64,000 nt of DNA, taken from Verrucomicrobium sp. BvORR034 (GTDB lineage: Bacteria > Verrucomicrobiota > Verrucomicrobiia > Verrucomicrobiales > Verrucomicrobiaceae). Made by a program: the position numbers and the translations under genes. Below, piece by piece: positions 51,890-60,726 of the stretch (positions are counted from its first letter, which is position 1; every line of letters begins with the position of its first letter). The stretch is from positions 1 to 64,000 of the forward strand of contig NZ_BATQ01000151.1 of NCBI RefSeq assembly GCF_000739635.1, written 5' to 3'. The notes beneath the pieces are model-generated. The model was given only the letters and a program-made list of their open reading frames with translations, was not told the DNA's origin and ran no database searches.

Positions 51890-54800
51890 ATGAATTTACT
51901 CCCTCGCTTCGCCGGTTTATTGACGCGCGCCTTGCTCGTTCTTGCTGTGTCTGCAGGCCTGGCGGACGCGGCGCCCCTGGTCTTTGAAGGCACCACTGGG
52001 CCAGGAAAGGGCAAGCATATTGTCTTCCTGGCGGGTGACCATGAGTACCGCTCGGAGGAGTCGCTCCCGGCACTGGCCCGCATCCTGGCGAAACACCACG
52101 GCTTCAAGTGCACGGTGCTCTTCGACATCGACGCCCAGGGGGACATCGTGGCGGGCGAGGTTCCCAACATCCCCGGCATGGAGGCACTCGATTCCGCCGA
52201 CCTCGCGGTGGTGTTCCTGCGCTTTCAGAACCTTCCCGCAGATCAGATGAAGCACTTCGATGCTTACCTGAACCGCGGCGGCCCAGTGGTCGGCCTGAGG
52301 ACGGCAACGCATGGCTTCAAGATTCCAAAGGACGGTCCCTTTGTGAAGTACTCGTTTGATTACAAAGGTGTCGACTACGAACTGGGCTTCGGTCATCAGG
52401 TGCTCGGCCAGACATGGGTGGGGCACTATGGCACCAATCACAAGCAAAGCACCCGCATTGCCATCGTGCCGGACAAGGCCTCACATCCCATCCTGCGTGG
52501 GGTGAAGGACGTGTGGGTGCAGGCCGGTGGCTATGTAGGCAAGCCGACGAGCGGCGAGATTCTGACCATGGCGCAACCGCTCAACGGCATGACCTCCGAC
52601 TCACCTGCGGATGCAACCAAGCCTCCCATGCCAAGTGAGTGGACGCGCACGTACAAGACGGCGTCTGGCAAAGAAGGCCGCGTCTTCACGACGCTCTACG
52701 GCACCTCGGAAGACATCACGAATGACGGATATCGCCGCCTCGTCGTGAATGGCATGCTCTGGGCAGTTGGCCTGGAGGACCAGATCAAACCGGATCTCAA
52801 CATTGAGTTCGTCGGCCCCTTCAAGCCCAACACCTTCGCCGGTGGCGCGTACGCCCGCGGCATCAAGCCAGAGATGTATGCAGGCTACGAAAGTCCGATC
52901 CCGGCAAACAACAACACCAAGGGTGCCCCCAAACCCCAGCCTGCAGCCAAGCTCGAACCCGCCAAACCAGCCGCTCCCACCGCCGCGCCTGCTCCTATGG
53001 TGACCGGCAAGCCAGCCCGCTTCGTGCGCATCGAACTCCCCGGAGACCGCGAGACCCTGACGCTGGCCGAGGTGGAAGTCATCGCAGGAGGCAAGAACAT
53101 CGCTCCCACCGGCAAAGCCACCCAATCAACCACGACTCACGGGGGCAGCCCTGAGCGGGCGCTGGATGGCAACAAAAGCTCTGACTGGGGCAAGAGCGGC
53201 CAGACCCACACTCAGGAGAACAAGCCCAATCCCTGGTGGGAACTCGACCTCGGCAAGGCGACGGATATTGAGAAAATCGGCATCTGGAATCGCGAAGGAC
53301 TCTCCGGCCGCCTCGATGCTTTCACGCTGCGGCTCCTGAATGCGGATCGGAAAGACGTCTTCGTCGCCACCAAAGTTGAAGCTCCAGAGTCGATGACCGT
53401 CGACATCAAGGACAAGGGCAAACTCACTTACCTCACCTTCGACGGCAAGCCGGGCAAACCTGCCTCAAAAAACGGCAAGTCAGGCAACACCAGCGGAAGC
53501 AGCCCCTCCGGCCCACCGGAACCGCCGCTTGCCGAGGTACCTGCTGACTACAAGGACCCTCTGCCGTTCACGTTCAGCAAGGGTGAAGTCGTCGCGATTC
53601 TCGGCAACGGTCTTCCGGAGCGCATGCAGCACGATGGCTGGATGGAGACAGTCTTGCAGAGCCAGCTGGCGAACCAGCAGGTGCGCTTCCGCAACATGAC
53701 CACCAGCGGGGACCGCCCGAACTCCTACCCGCGCAGCCCGGGCCAGATCTCGATGGCCACTTACTTGCAGCATGTGAAGGCGGACGTGGTATTCGGCTTC
53801 TTTGGCTACAACGAGTCCTACGACAACAAACCGGATGAATACAAAGCGCAGCTTCTTGAGTTCGTGAAGAAGACGCGCGGCACCAAGCCGAATGGCAAGT
53901 CGTTCCCGCGCATCGTCCTCTTCAGCCCCATCGCGCACGAGGACACGCACAATCCGAATGTCCCCGACGGCAAGGCGCACAATGTGCAGCTCGAAGCCTA
54001 CACAAAGGCCACGGAAGCCGCGGCGAAAGAGGCGGGCGTTGCCTTTGTTGATTTGTATCATCCTTCGCTGGCGCTCTTCAAGGCCGCGAAAGAACCGCTT
54101 ACGATCAACGGGGTCCACCTTACCGATGAGGGCAATCGTCAGCTCGCAGAAGTGATTGGCACCGCCCTGCTCGGCAAAGTGGTGAGCGCGTCGGCCTCTC
54201 TGGATCCATTGAGAGAGGCCGTGCTCGACAAGAGCTACCACTGGTATCAGCGCTACCACGCCTCTGATGGCAATGACGTCTGGGGCAGCCGTTCGACGCT
54301 GGCCTTCGTGGATGGCCAGACCAACGGCGTGGTCCTGCAGCACGAGCTCTCCATGCTCGATGTCATGACCGCGAACCGTGACGAACGTGTGTGGGCAAGG
54401 ATCACCGGGGGAGACAAGAAGATCGATGACAGCAATGTGCCCACTCCTGTACCAGTGAAGTCAAACGTCGGCGGCGCCAGCAAGAGCAGCAGCGCGCAGA
54501 AGGAAGGCCGCCTCACCTACATCAGCGGCGAGGAAGGCATTAAGCACATGGCCGTGCGGAAGGGCTTCGAGGTGCAGCTCTTTGCCGATGAGCAGAAGTT
54601 TCCTGAACTGGCGAATCCTGTGCAGATGCAGTTCGACGTCAAAGGCCGCCTCTGGGTGGCGGTGTGGCCCGACTATCCAAAGTGGGAGCCGCTGAAGGAG
54701 TCACGCGATGCCTTGATCATCCTTCACGATGACAACAACGACGGCAAGGCTGACCGCTCTACCGAGTTTGCAAAAGTGAACAACCCGCTCGGGTTCGAGT

Positions 54801-56407
54801 TCTGGAATGGCGGTGTGCTCGTCACCCGGCAGAGCGAACTTCTGTTCCTGAAGGACACGGATGGCGATGACAAGGCGGACGTGCGCATCATCATGCTGCA
54901 GGGTCTCGACAGCAGCGACACGCACCATGGCGCCAACAATCTCATCTACGGCCCGGATGGTGGCATCTACTGGCAGAGTGGCGTCTTCATGCAGCACAAC
55001 CACGAGCATCCGTGGGGACCGTCACTGCAGGCATCTGCAAGCGCCATGTACCGCTTTGATCCCCGCCGCTTCACCATCTCAAAACACGCAGACAATTCCC
55101 CAAATCCGCACGGCACCTCGTTCGACTACTGGGGGTATCAGTATGCCACCGACGGCACCGGCGGTCGCGCGTATCAGGTGCGCCCCGAGGGCAGCAGCTT
55201 CAAGATGTATGAACTGCTCAAGAAGGAAGTGCGCCCCGTCACCGCAAGCGAGGTGGTGAGCAGCCAGCACTTCCCCGCGGAAATGCAGGGCGATTTCCTG
55301 ATTTGCAACGTCATCGGATTCCTGGGCGTGAAGCAGTATCACCTGGAGCGCGATGCGGAGAAGGCTTCCGTCTGGGGTGAACCTTCGGGCGAGGAACTCA
55401 CCGTCAAAGTCACCCAAGCAGACGGCACCGTGGCGGAGGAGAAGTCCCGCGGCTTCCTTATGAGCGGCGACAAGAACTTCCGCCCCTCGGATGCGGTCTT
55501 TGCTCCCGATGGCTCGCTTTATCTGGCCGACTGGCACAATGTCATCATCGGCCACATGCAGCACAACGTGCGAGACCCCAATCGTGACCACGCCCATGGA
55601 CGCATCTACCGCATCACGGCGACCGGACGCGAGTTGCAGAAGCCTGTGGCCATCGCTGGCCAGCCCATCCCTGCGTTGCTGGAAAATCTGAAGCACCCGA
55701 CGGACAGCATCCGCCACCGGACCCGTATCGAACTCAGTGCCCGTGACTCGAAAGAAGTGATCACCGCGACAACGGAGTGGCTCAAACAGTTCGACTCAAA
55801 CAAGAAAGAGGACGCGCATCACCTGCTGGAAGGCCTCTGGCTCCACCAGCAGCACAATGTGCGCAACGTTGAGTTGCTCGGCCAGCTCCTGAAGTCCCCT
55901 GAGCCGCATGCCCGCAACGCTGCCCACGTGGTGCAGCACCTGTGGTACAATGTCGAATCCACCCTGCATGGCGGCATCATCGCCGGCGATGTGGAAGCGA
56001 AGGCTCAGAAATCCGGCATCCTCAGCGACACTCCAGAGCTCACCACCATCCGCATCGCCACCGTGCCTGAGCGCATGATGTATGATGTGAAAGAGCTCAC
56101 CGTGAAACCGGGTAAGAAGGTGAAGCTCATCTTCGCCAATCCCGACTTCATGCCGCACAACATCCTGCTGGTAAATCCCGGAAAAATCGATGAGGTCGCC
56201 AACAAGGCCCTGGTGATGGGTGCCCAGGGCTTTGAGACTGGTTTCATTCCCGAGAGCAAGGAAATCCTCTGGCACAGCAAGCTGCTGGATCATGGAAAAG
56301 AACAGATCATCGAGTTCACCGCCCCCGAGAAGGCTGGTGAGTATCCCTATGTCTGCTCATTCCCGGGACACTCCATCATCATGCGCGGGGTACTGAAGGT
56401 GAAGTAA
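51890..56407 (+). CDS. Secreted multi-domain protein: ThuA, discoidin-like, SGNH hydrolase, PVC-type dehydrogenase-like propeller, azurin-type copper domain
   Basis: 1505 residues, ATG at 51890, signal peptide to about 27. Order: ThuA domain (about 40-295, HIVFLAGDHEYR), Pro/Ala linker, F5/8 type C-like domain (about 378-515), SGNH-type hydrolase-like domain (about 565-765, NGVHLTDEGNRQLAE near the end), then the PVC-specific putative membrane-bound dehydrogenase propeller (about 882-1245), a helical HEAT-like stretch, and a cupredoxin. In the last, His1423, Cys1489, His1494 and Met1498 repeat the azurin spacing C-x4-H-x3-M, so a type 1 copper site is expected. No CxxCH haem motif is present, unlike many relatives. 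It is likely a periplasmic sugar oxidoreductase/esterase chain with its own electron carrier. Confidence 0.88.
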   Translation: MNLLPRFAGLLTRALLVLAVSAGLADAAPLVFEGTTGPGKGKHIVFLAGDHEYRSEESLPALARILAKHHGFKCTVLFDIDAQGDIVAGEVPNIPGMEALDSADLAVVFLRFQNLPADQMKHFDAYLNRGGPVVGLRTATHGFKIPKDGPFVKYSFDYKGVDYELGFGHQVLGQTWVGHYGTNHKQSTRIAIVPDKASHPILRGVKDVWVQAGGYVGKPTSGEILTMAQPLNGMTSDSPADATKPPMPSEWTRTYKTASGKEGRVFTTLYGTSEDITNDGYRRLVVNGMLWAVGLEDQIKPDLNIEFVGPFKPNTFAGGAYARGIKPEMYAGYESPIPANNNTKGAPKPQPAAKLEPAKPAAPTAAPAPMVTGKPARFVRIELPGDRETLTLAEVEVIAGGKNIAPTGKATQSTTTHGGSPERALDGNKSSDWGKSGQTHTQENKPNPWWELDLGKATDIEKIGIWNREGLSGRLDAFTLRLLNADRKDVFVATKVEAPESMTVDIKDKGKLTYLTFDGKPGKPASKNGKSGNTSGSSPSGPPEPPLAEVPADYKDPLPFTFSKGEVVAILGNGLPERMQHDGWMETVLQSQLANQQVRFRNMTTSGDRPNSYPRSPGQISMATYLQHVKADVVFGFFGYNESYDNKPDEYKAQLLEFVKKTRGTKPNGKSFPRIVLFSPIAHEDTHNPNVPDGKAHNVQLEAYTKATEAAAKEAGVAFVDLYHPSLALFKAAKEPLTINGVHLTDEGNRQLAEVIGTALLGKVVSASASLDPLREAVLDKSYHWYQRYHASDGNDVWGSRSTLAFVDGQTNGVVLQHELSMLDVMTANRDERVWARITGGDKKIDDSNVPTPVPVKSNVGGASKSSSAQKEGRLTYISGEEGIKHMAVRKGFEVQLFADEQKFPELANPVQMQFDVKGRLWVAVWPDYPKWEPLKESRDALIILHDDNNDGKADRSTEFAKVNNPLGFEFWNGGVLVTRQSELLFLKDTDGDDKADVRIIMLQGLDSSDTHHGANNLIYGPDGGIYWQSGVFMQHNHEHPWGPSLQASASAMYRFDPRRFTISKHADNSPNPHGTSFDYWGYQYATDGTGGRAYQVRPEGSSFKMYELLKKEVRPVTASEVVSSQHFPAEMQGDFLICNVIGFLGVKQYHLERDAEKASVWGEPSGEELTVKVTQADGTVAEEKSRGFLMSGDKNFRPSDAVFAPDGSLYLADWHNVIIGHMQHNVRDPNRDHAHGRIYRITATGRELQKPVAIAGQPIPALLENLKHPTDSIRHRTRIELSARDSKEVITATTEWLKQFDSNKKEDAHHLLEGLWLHQQHNVRNVELLGQLLKSPEPHARNAAHVVQHLWYNVESTLHGGIIAGDVEAKAQKSGILSDTPELTTIRIATVPERMMYDVKELTVKPGKKVKLIFANPDFMPHNILLVNPGKIDEVANKALVMGAQGFETGFIPESKEILWHSKLLDHGKEQIIEFTAPEKAGEYPYVCSFPGHSIIMRGVLKVK

Positions 56408-56439
56408 GAGCCGGCATCTGCTCAATCGTCATGGCTTTC

Positions 56440-56478
56440 GGTGGAGGGGCGGCAGTTCCGTCTCTCCACCTCGTTTTT
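56440..56478 (+). terminator. Intrinsic terminator after the multi-domain protein gene
   Basis: GGTGGAGGGGCGG pairs over 13 positions (including G-U pairs) with CCGTCTCTCCACC across the loop CAGTT, followed by TCGTTTTT. It lies 33 bp after the stop codon at 56407. This is a clear rho-independent terminator. Confidence 0.85.
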
Positions 56479-56631
56479 GTGAAGTGCGCTTCAGCCGGGA
56501 CCCGTAGAATGGCTCACCTGAGAGGGTCTGGCTGCCCCCCCCAGGGAAACTGAAGGTGTCTCCCCTACCCCGGAGCCTCCAAGGATCCTGGGGGACACTC
56601 ACGCCAGTCGTTCAGTTGGAACCGTTTACAC

Positions 56632-56706
56632 TGGCGTCCCCGGCAAGAATCGAACTTGCATTTAAGGTTTAGGAAACCCTCGTTCTATCCATTGAACTAC
56701 GGGGAC
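56632..56706 (-). tRNA. tRNA-Arg (anticodon CCT)
   Basis: Minus strand, 75 nt with the 3' CCA encoded. Acceptor GTCCCCG pairs with CGGGGAC, the D stem is GTTC/GAAC and the anticodon stem AGGGT/ACCTT encloses TTCCTAA with anticodon CCT. The T arm is GCAAG-TTCGATT-CTTGC. The discriminator is G. All cloverleaf parts are present, so it should be functional and decode AGG. The reading frame that crosses it on the plus strand is spurious. Confidence 0.93.
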
Positions 56707-56874
56707 ACGGGAGCGGGCAATATGCGCGGTGATTTTGCCGTGGCAAGGAGTTCCTCGGGGTGGCGACCTCACGTGGGAGGCAGCCAAAAAGTCTGCTGGA
56801 CTCCTGACATAGGATTGTCAGTCTCAGCAGCTACTTTCTGGAGAACCTCCGTTTCCCCCTCCATCTGCCCTCCG

Positions 56875-57981
56875 ATGCCTGAATCCGACGCACCTCCCTC
56901 CGCTCCCGCTCTGAAAGACTGGTTTGATGAAGCTCGATTCCGGCGGACCGGGCAGGAGATGGCAGCTGTGCTCCCTGCCTTCAAGCAGAAGACATATCTG
57001 GCCCAGGCCCTGCCGGGACTGGATGATCTGAGCCTCATGCAGCGACTCCGCAGGATGACGGAGAGTCTCCATGCCGGGCTCCCAGGGCCCTATCGGCATT
57101 CGCTGGATGCCTTGCGGCAACTGGCTCCACGGATCGATCACAACTTTGTGACGCTGGTGCTGCCGGATTATGTGGGTCTGTATGGGTTGGAGGACTTCGA
57201 GGCCTCCATGGCGGCGCTCAAGGACTTCACGGTGTATGGCTCCTCGGAGTTTGCCGTGCGGGAGTTCCTCAAGCGCGATCTGACCAGGACGCTGAAGGTG
57301 ATGAAGAAGTGGTCCGGGGACGAGCACGAAGCCGTGCGTCGGTTGGCCAGTGAGGGTTCACGCCCGAGACTACCGTGGTCGTTTCGACTGGAGGAACTCG
57401 TGAAAGATCCCTCCCCCACCCTGCCGATCCTGGAAAATCTGAAGGCAGACTCCAGCCTGTATGTGCGCAAGTCGGTCGCGAATCACTTGAATGACATCGC
57501 GAAGGATCATCCCGAGTGGATGATGGACCGGCTCTCGGGCTGGCCTCTGGGGGAGGTGCATACGGCATGGATTGCGAAGCGGGCCCTGCGCACGCTGATC
57601 AAGCAAGGGGATGCACGGGCACTGGGTCTGGTGGGAGCAGGCGAGGCTCCAGAGGTGGAGGCACTGGTGTTTTCCGTGAACCCCAAGAAGATCGAACTGG
57701 GCCAGCACCTTGTGCTTGAGCTGCAGCTCAAGTCGTTGGCAAAGAAGTCCCAGCGGCTGGTGGTGGACTACGTCATTCACTATGTGAAGAAATCCGGAGG
57801 CGCGACGGAGAAGGTGTTTAAGTGGAAGGAGCTGGATCTGGCCGTCGGAGAGTCCGTGACGTTGACACGACGCCAGCAGATCAAGGATTTCACGACTCGC
57901 GTGCACTACGCGGGGAAGCACGTGGTGGAAGTAGCGGTCAACGGCCAGCGCCTGGCGAAGACGGCGTTTGTGTTGGGGTGA
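56875..57981 (+). CDS. alkC: AlkC-type DNA glycosylase (HEAT-like repeats with C-terminal Ig-like domain)
   Basis: 368 residues from the ATG at 56875 (MPESDAPPSA). The upstream in-frame stretch overlaps the tRNA and is not coding. Paired helices of HEAT type fill about 11-255, including LMQRLRRMTESLHAGLPGPY, RRLASEGSRPRLPWS (155-169) and VRKSVANHLND (197-207), blocks shared with AlkC-like alkylpurine glycosylases. From about 260 a beta-rich Ig-like domain follows, the extra domain known for AlkC but not AlkD. The protein should excise N3-alkylated bases such as 3-methyladenine. It is a single gene, not linked to the polysaccharide cluster. Confidence 0.83.
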   Translation: MPESDAPPSAPALKDWFDEARFRRTGQEMAAVLPAFKQKTYLAQALPGLDDLSLMQRLRRMTESLHAGLPGPYRHSLDALRQLAPRIDHNFVTLVLPDYVGLYGLEDFEASMAALKDFTVYGSSEFAVREFLKRDLTRTLKVMKKWSGDEHEAVRRLASEGSRPRLPWSFRLEELVKDPSPTLPILENLKADSSLYVRKSVANHLNDIAKDHPEWMMDRLSGWPLGEVHTAWIAKRALRTLIKQGDARALGLVGAGEAPEVEALVFSVNPKKIELGQHLVLELQLKSLAKKSQRLVVDYVIHYVKKSGGATEKVFKWKELDLAVGESVTLTRRQQIKDFTTRVHYAGKHVVEVAVNGQRLAKTAFVLG

Positions 57982-58023
57982 CACAGCCGTCCCGGCTGTG
58001 CGTGCCACCGGCGTCCCGCCGGT
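57982..58023. repeat. Two tandem REP-like hairpins with TCC loops
   Basis: CACAGCCG-TCC-CGGCTGTG (57982-58000) and ACCGGCG-TCC-CGCCGGT (58007-58023) are perfect stems with the same three-base loop. They directly follow the alkC stop and lie between convergent genes. They may act as a transcription end or as repetitive extragenic palindromes. Confidence 0.75.
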
Positions 58024-58064
58024 TCAGTGCGTGAACGATGCATCTCAGCGAAGCCCCGCCGTTC

Positions 58065-59225
58065 TCACCTTGAACCCTGCCTCTCCTTGATCGCCGCCTC
58101 GTGCTCCTCACGGGTCACAGCTCCGTCGCTGTTCGTGTCCAAGCGTTGGAACAACGGGGCTGGGCCGGAGAACTCCTCCTTGGTGACCTTGCCGTCCTGA
58201 TTTTTGTCATCCTTGCGGGAGATGACTTCCCAAGGAATGCCACGTCGTCCGCCCTGCGCGGCTCCAGGCCCAGCGGGGACTTCCTTGGCTGTGCTGTCGG
58301 TGACCAGCGCATCCACCGTGGTGCTGCCCTCCTTCAGACGCTGGTCGAAAAACTTGGCCACCATGTCTTCGATGTCCTTTCCTGAGAACCCCGGACCACC
58401 GTGACCCGCATTGTGGATGGTGTGGAAGTGGGCGCTCACCCCGGTTTTCTTCAGGGCATCAAAGAGCAGCTCGCTCTGGTTGATCGGCACGGTGGCGTCC
58501 TTGTCGCCATGCACGATGAGGAAAGGAGGATCGGCCTTGTCCACAAAGGTGATCGGGTTGGCCTTCGCCGCCTTGTCCTTGTTCTCCATCACCACGCCGC
58601 CCAGCAGTTTGCTTTCTGGCGAGGTCGGATCGGCATGGCGTTCATAACCCGGCCGGGTGACAAAGGCAACCAGATCTGTGGGGCCATAATAATCGCACAC
58701 CGCCTGCACCTTGCTGGACTGGTCGAGGTTCGTTTTTACATCGAACTCTTTGACCTCCCCGCTGGTGCCGAGCAGGGCCACGAGGTGCCCGCCGGCGGAA
58801 CTGCCCCAAACACCGAACTTGTCCGGGTCCAGGCGATACTCTGCCGCATGGGCCCGCAGCCAGCGGACGGCGGCCTTGCAGTCCTCGATCTGGGCCGGGA
58901 ACACCGCGTGACTGGTAAGCCGGTAGTTGATGCTGGCCACGGCGTAACCCCGCGCGACGTAGCCTTCGCGCAAGGGAGGGCAACCGTCCTTGCTGCCAGC
59001 CTGCCAGGCCCCGCCGTGAACCCAGATGATGAGCGGGACCTTGCCCTCCGCTTTGGCGGGCAGGTAGAGGTCCAGTTTGTGACGTTCATGGCCATCGGGC
59101 ACGTATTCCAGATCGCGATGGGCGGTCACGCCAGATGAAGTCTGCGCCGAGAGCGGCTGCAAGGCGGCTGCGGCAGCGATGGCCGCCAGGAGCGGAAGGA
59201 GCGTGGTACGGAGGATAGGTGCCAT
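58065..59225 (-). CDS. Secreted alpha/beta hydrolase (BD-FAE/carboxylesterase type) with C-terminal EF-hands
   Basis: 386 residues, ATG at 59225. A signal peptide (to about 28) precedes an alpha/beta hydrolase domain with the oxyanion HGGAW (70-74), nucleophile elbow GSSAGG (Ser143), an Asp in VHGDKDATVP and the catalytic His in NAGHGG. The order fits feruloyl/acetyl esterases of the BD-FAE/hormone-sensitive-lipase type. After about residue 330 two EF-hand-like loops follow, DDKNQDGKVTKEEF and DTNSDGAVTREEH. It may deacylate extracellular plant-like glycans, with calcium supporting folding. It is a single gene between repeats. Confidence 0.85.
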   Translation of the reverse strand: MAPILRTTLLPLLAAIAAAAALQPLSAQTSSGVTAHRDLEYVPDGHERHKLDLYLPAKAEGKVPLIIWVHGGAWQAGSKDGCPPLREGYVARGYAVASINYRLTSHAVFPAQIEDCKAAVRWLRAHAAEYRLDPDKFGVWGSSAGGHLVALLGTSGEVKEFDVKTNLDQSSKVQAVCDYYGPTDLVAFVTRPGYERHADPTSPESKLLGGVVMENKDKAAKANPITFVDKADPPFLIVHGDKDATVPINQSELLFDALKKTGVSAHFHTIHNAGHGGPGFSGKDIEDMVAKFFDQRLKEGSTTVDALVTDSTAKEVPAGPGAAQGGRRGIPWEVISRKDDKNQDGKVTKEEFSGPAPLFQRLDTNSDGAVTREEHEAAIKERQGSR

Positions 59226-59335
59226 GTGAGCGGGCGGAAAGGTGTTTGGGGTCCAACCAGCGTAGGGAGGAAAGGTTTCAGGGTGGGCGAAGATTGGGGG
59301 CTGGGAGCGGTGCGAAAATCCGGAGACGACGGATG
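59226..59335. other. Upstream region of the esterase gene
   Basis: No gene is seen in this 110-bp part. It should contain the promoter of the minus-strand esterase gene; no clear -35/-10 pair stands out. The rest of the gap up to 59726 is described by the repeat entry and otherwise holds nothing recognisable. Confidence 0.35.
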
Positions 59336-59627
59336 CGATGGGCCTACCGCTCCGCGGTAGAAACAGTCTGGCCGTTTTCCATGGGTAGTCCTCGCTTCAC
59401 TCGGCCGACCCATGGCTAATCATGGAGAACCCTCCGGGTTCGGAGAGCAAGTTTGGTGATACAGTGGTCGAAGTTCACCTGACAAACCTAGGGACATTGT
59501 ACGTTGGCACATTGTGCATTGAACCCGGAGGGTTCGCCATGCGTAGCCATGGGTGAAGCGAGCGTAGCGAGTGCCACCCATGGATAGTTCGCGCCGGCAA
59601 TTCTACCGCGGAGCGGTAGGCCCATCG
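59336..59627. repeat. 292-bp MITE-like element with 27-bp perfect terminal inverted repeats
   Basis: The ends at 59336-59362 and 59601-59627 are exact inverted copies of 27 bp. Inside are a second exact inverted pair of 15 bp (59427-59441 and 59521-59535) and imperfect copies of a CCATGGGT...ACCCATGG unit (59379-59415 and 59547-59583). About 79 bp in the middle are unique. Each arm contains hairpins with TCC/GGA loops. There is no coding capacity, so it looks like a non-autonomous mobile or REP-composite repeat. I could not see a target-site duplication. Confidence 0.75.
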
Positions 59628-59726
59628 GGTGCCTTCTGTCTTTCGGCGATCGCAATCCTCATTCGCGCCACGCACGTGCAACTTGCCCCTTGATCTGCGC
59701 GCCCAACTCTGCCCCTTCCTTCCCTT

Positions 59727-60629
59727 GTGAAACACTGGTTCCGTCGCCTCCTCAAAATCACCATCGGGGTCTGCCTGATCGTGGGCGCGTTGCTGCTCTG
59801 GAACCTGCGAGCCCCTGCAGTTCCGGAACCGACCGCCTTTCCCAAGATTGATCTGAACGCCTGGAAAAAATCCCCTCCCCTCAAACTGCGCGTGGTCACC
59901 TGGAACGTCTGGGGACTGCGCTGGATCACGCCACGCCGTGCGGAACGACTCCGAAAGGTGGCCGAGGAGGTTGCCCGCTTGAAGCCCGACATCGTGGGGT
60001 TTCAGGAAACATTCGTGGAGGCAGACCGGGCGGAGTTGACACAGGCGCTGCGCGCGGTGGGGCTGGAGCATTCCCGCTACTTTCACAGCGGCCTCGTGGG
60101 CAGTGGGCTGCTCACGGTGAGTCGCTATCCGATCCTTACGGAAGGGTTCATCCGCTATGCCAGCAATGGCCGTCCCGAGGCGCTGCAACATGGTGACTGG
60201 TGGGCAGGCAAGGGCTTGTCCCTCTGCACCCTGGACCTGGGTGAAGGGCGGCGGCTCTCCTTTGGCAACACGCACCTGCATGCACGATACAAAGAGAACC
60301 GCTATCACGCCACGCAACTGGCGCAGAGGACACAATTGGTGCCGTGGGTGAAGAAGGTTCGCGAGACGGGTTTGCCAGCCTTGTGGACGGGTGATTGGAA
60401 CAACACTCCGGACAGCGATGTGCTGAGCCCGCTGGCGGAGGCGGGGGCGTGGAAATTACTCTCCACGGACCAGCCGCGGATTGATCACGTGTTTGGCAGC
60501 GGTGAGGGATGGGAGTGGACAGTGCTGGCCCAAGGATCGGTGAACGGCAAGCTGGAGAGCGATCCGAAGGTGCCGTGGAGTGATCATGCGGCGGTGTGGG
60601 TGGACGTGGAGCTCCACTCTAAATTATGA
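59727..60629 (+). CDS. Exported or membrane-anchored EEP-family phosphohydrolase (nSMase-like)
   Basis: 300 residues with a GTG start at 59727. A single N-terminal TM (about 9-25) anchors an EEP domain: VTWNVWGLRW, the metal-binding Glu in GFQETFVE, GLLTVSRYPIL, NTHLHARY, GDWNNTPDS and the final SDHAAVW. All main catalytic residues are present, unlike the relative at 19217. The layout resembles neutral sphingomyelinase-like and DNase-I-like proteins. Its substrate is unknown. The stop codon lies inside an AT-rich repeat at 60620. Confidence 0.82.
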   Translation: MKHWFRRLLKITIGVCLIVGALLLWNLRAPAVPEPTAFPKIDLNAWKKSPPLKLRVVTWNVWGLRWITPRRAERLRKVAEEVARLKPDIVGFQETFVEADRAELTQALRAVGLEHSRYFHSGLVGSGLLTVSRYPILTEGFIRYASNGRPEALQHGDWWAGKGLSLCTLDLGEGRRLSFGNTHLHARYKENRYHATQLAQRTQLVPWVKKVRETGLPALWTGDWNNTPDSDVLSPLAEAGAWKLLSTDQPRIDHVFGSGEGWEWTVLAQGSVNGKLESDPKVPWSDHAAVWVDVELHSKL

Positions 60630-60726
60630 ATTATGAATTGGGAATGAAACTTCTGGCGCAGCTCTGACATGGAAGTGGCGACAGTGGTCAGGCATTCACA
60701 ATTCCTCATTCCTCATTCATAATTTT
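60620..60726. repeat. AT-rich inverted repeat supplying both stop codons of two convergent genes
   Basis: The left arm (60620-60648) is built of ATTATGA/ATTGGGAATGA units; the right arm (60697-60726) is an imperfect inverted copy with CCTCATT units. The stop of the EEP gene (TTATGA) is in the left arm, and the last residues of the DUF5722 protein (IMNEE plus stop) are encoded by the right arm. About 48 bp of ordinary sequence lie between the arms. Confidence 0.6.

Noticed and set aside
51890-56407. Cytochrome c domain at the end of the PVC-type dehydrogenase
   Set aside because: No CxxCH motif is present; the C-terminal Cys belongs to a CSFPGHSIIM copper-binding arrangement.
56600-56706. tRNA-Arg as the attachment site of an integrated island
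   Set aside because: No integrase gene and no direct repeat of the tRNA 3' end were seen; only a short inverted ACGCCAGT/ACTGGCGT match lies nearby, which is not an att arrangement.
56656-56874. N-terminal extension of the AlkC protein
   Set aside because: It would run through the tRNA gene on the opposite strand and has no protein-like character; the family-like start is the ATG at 56875.
59336-59627. CRISPR array
   Set aside because: The repeats are inverted pairs, not regularly spaced direct repeats, and no cas gene is present.
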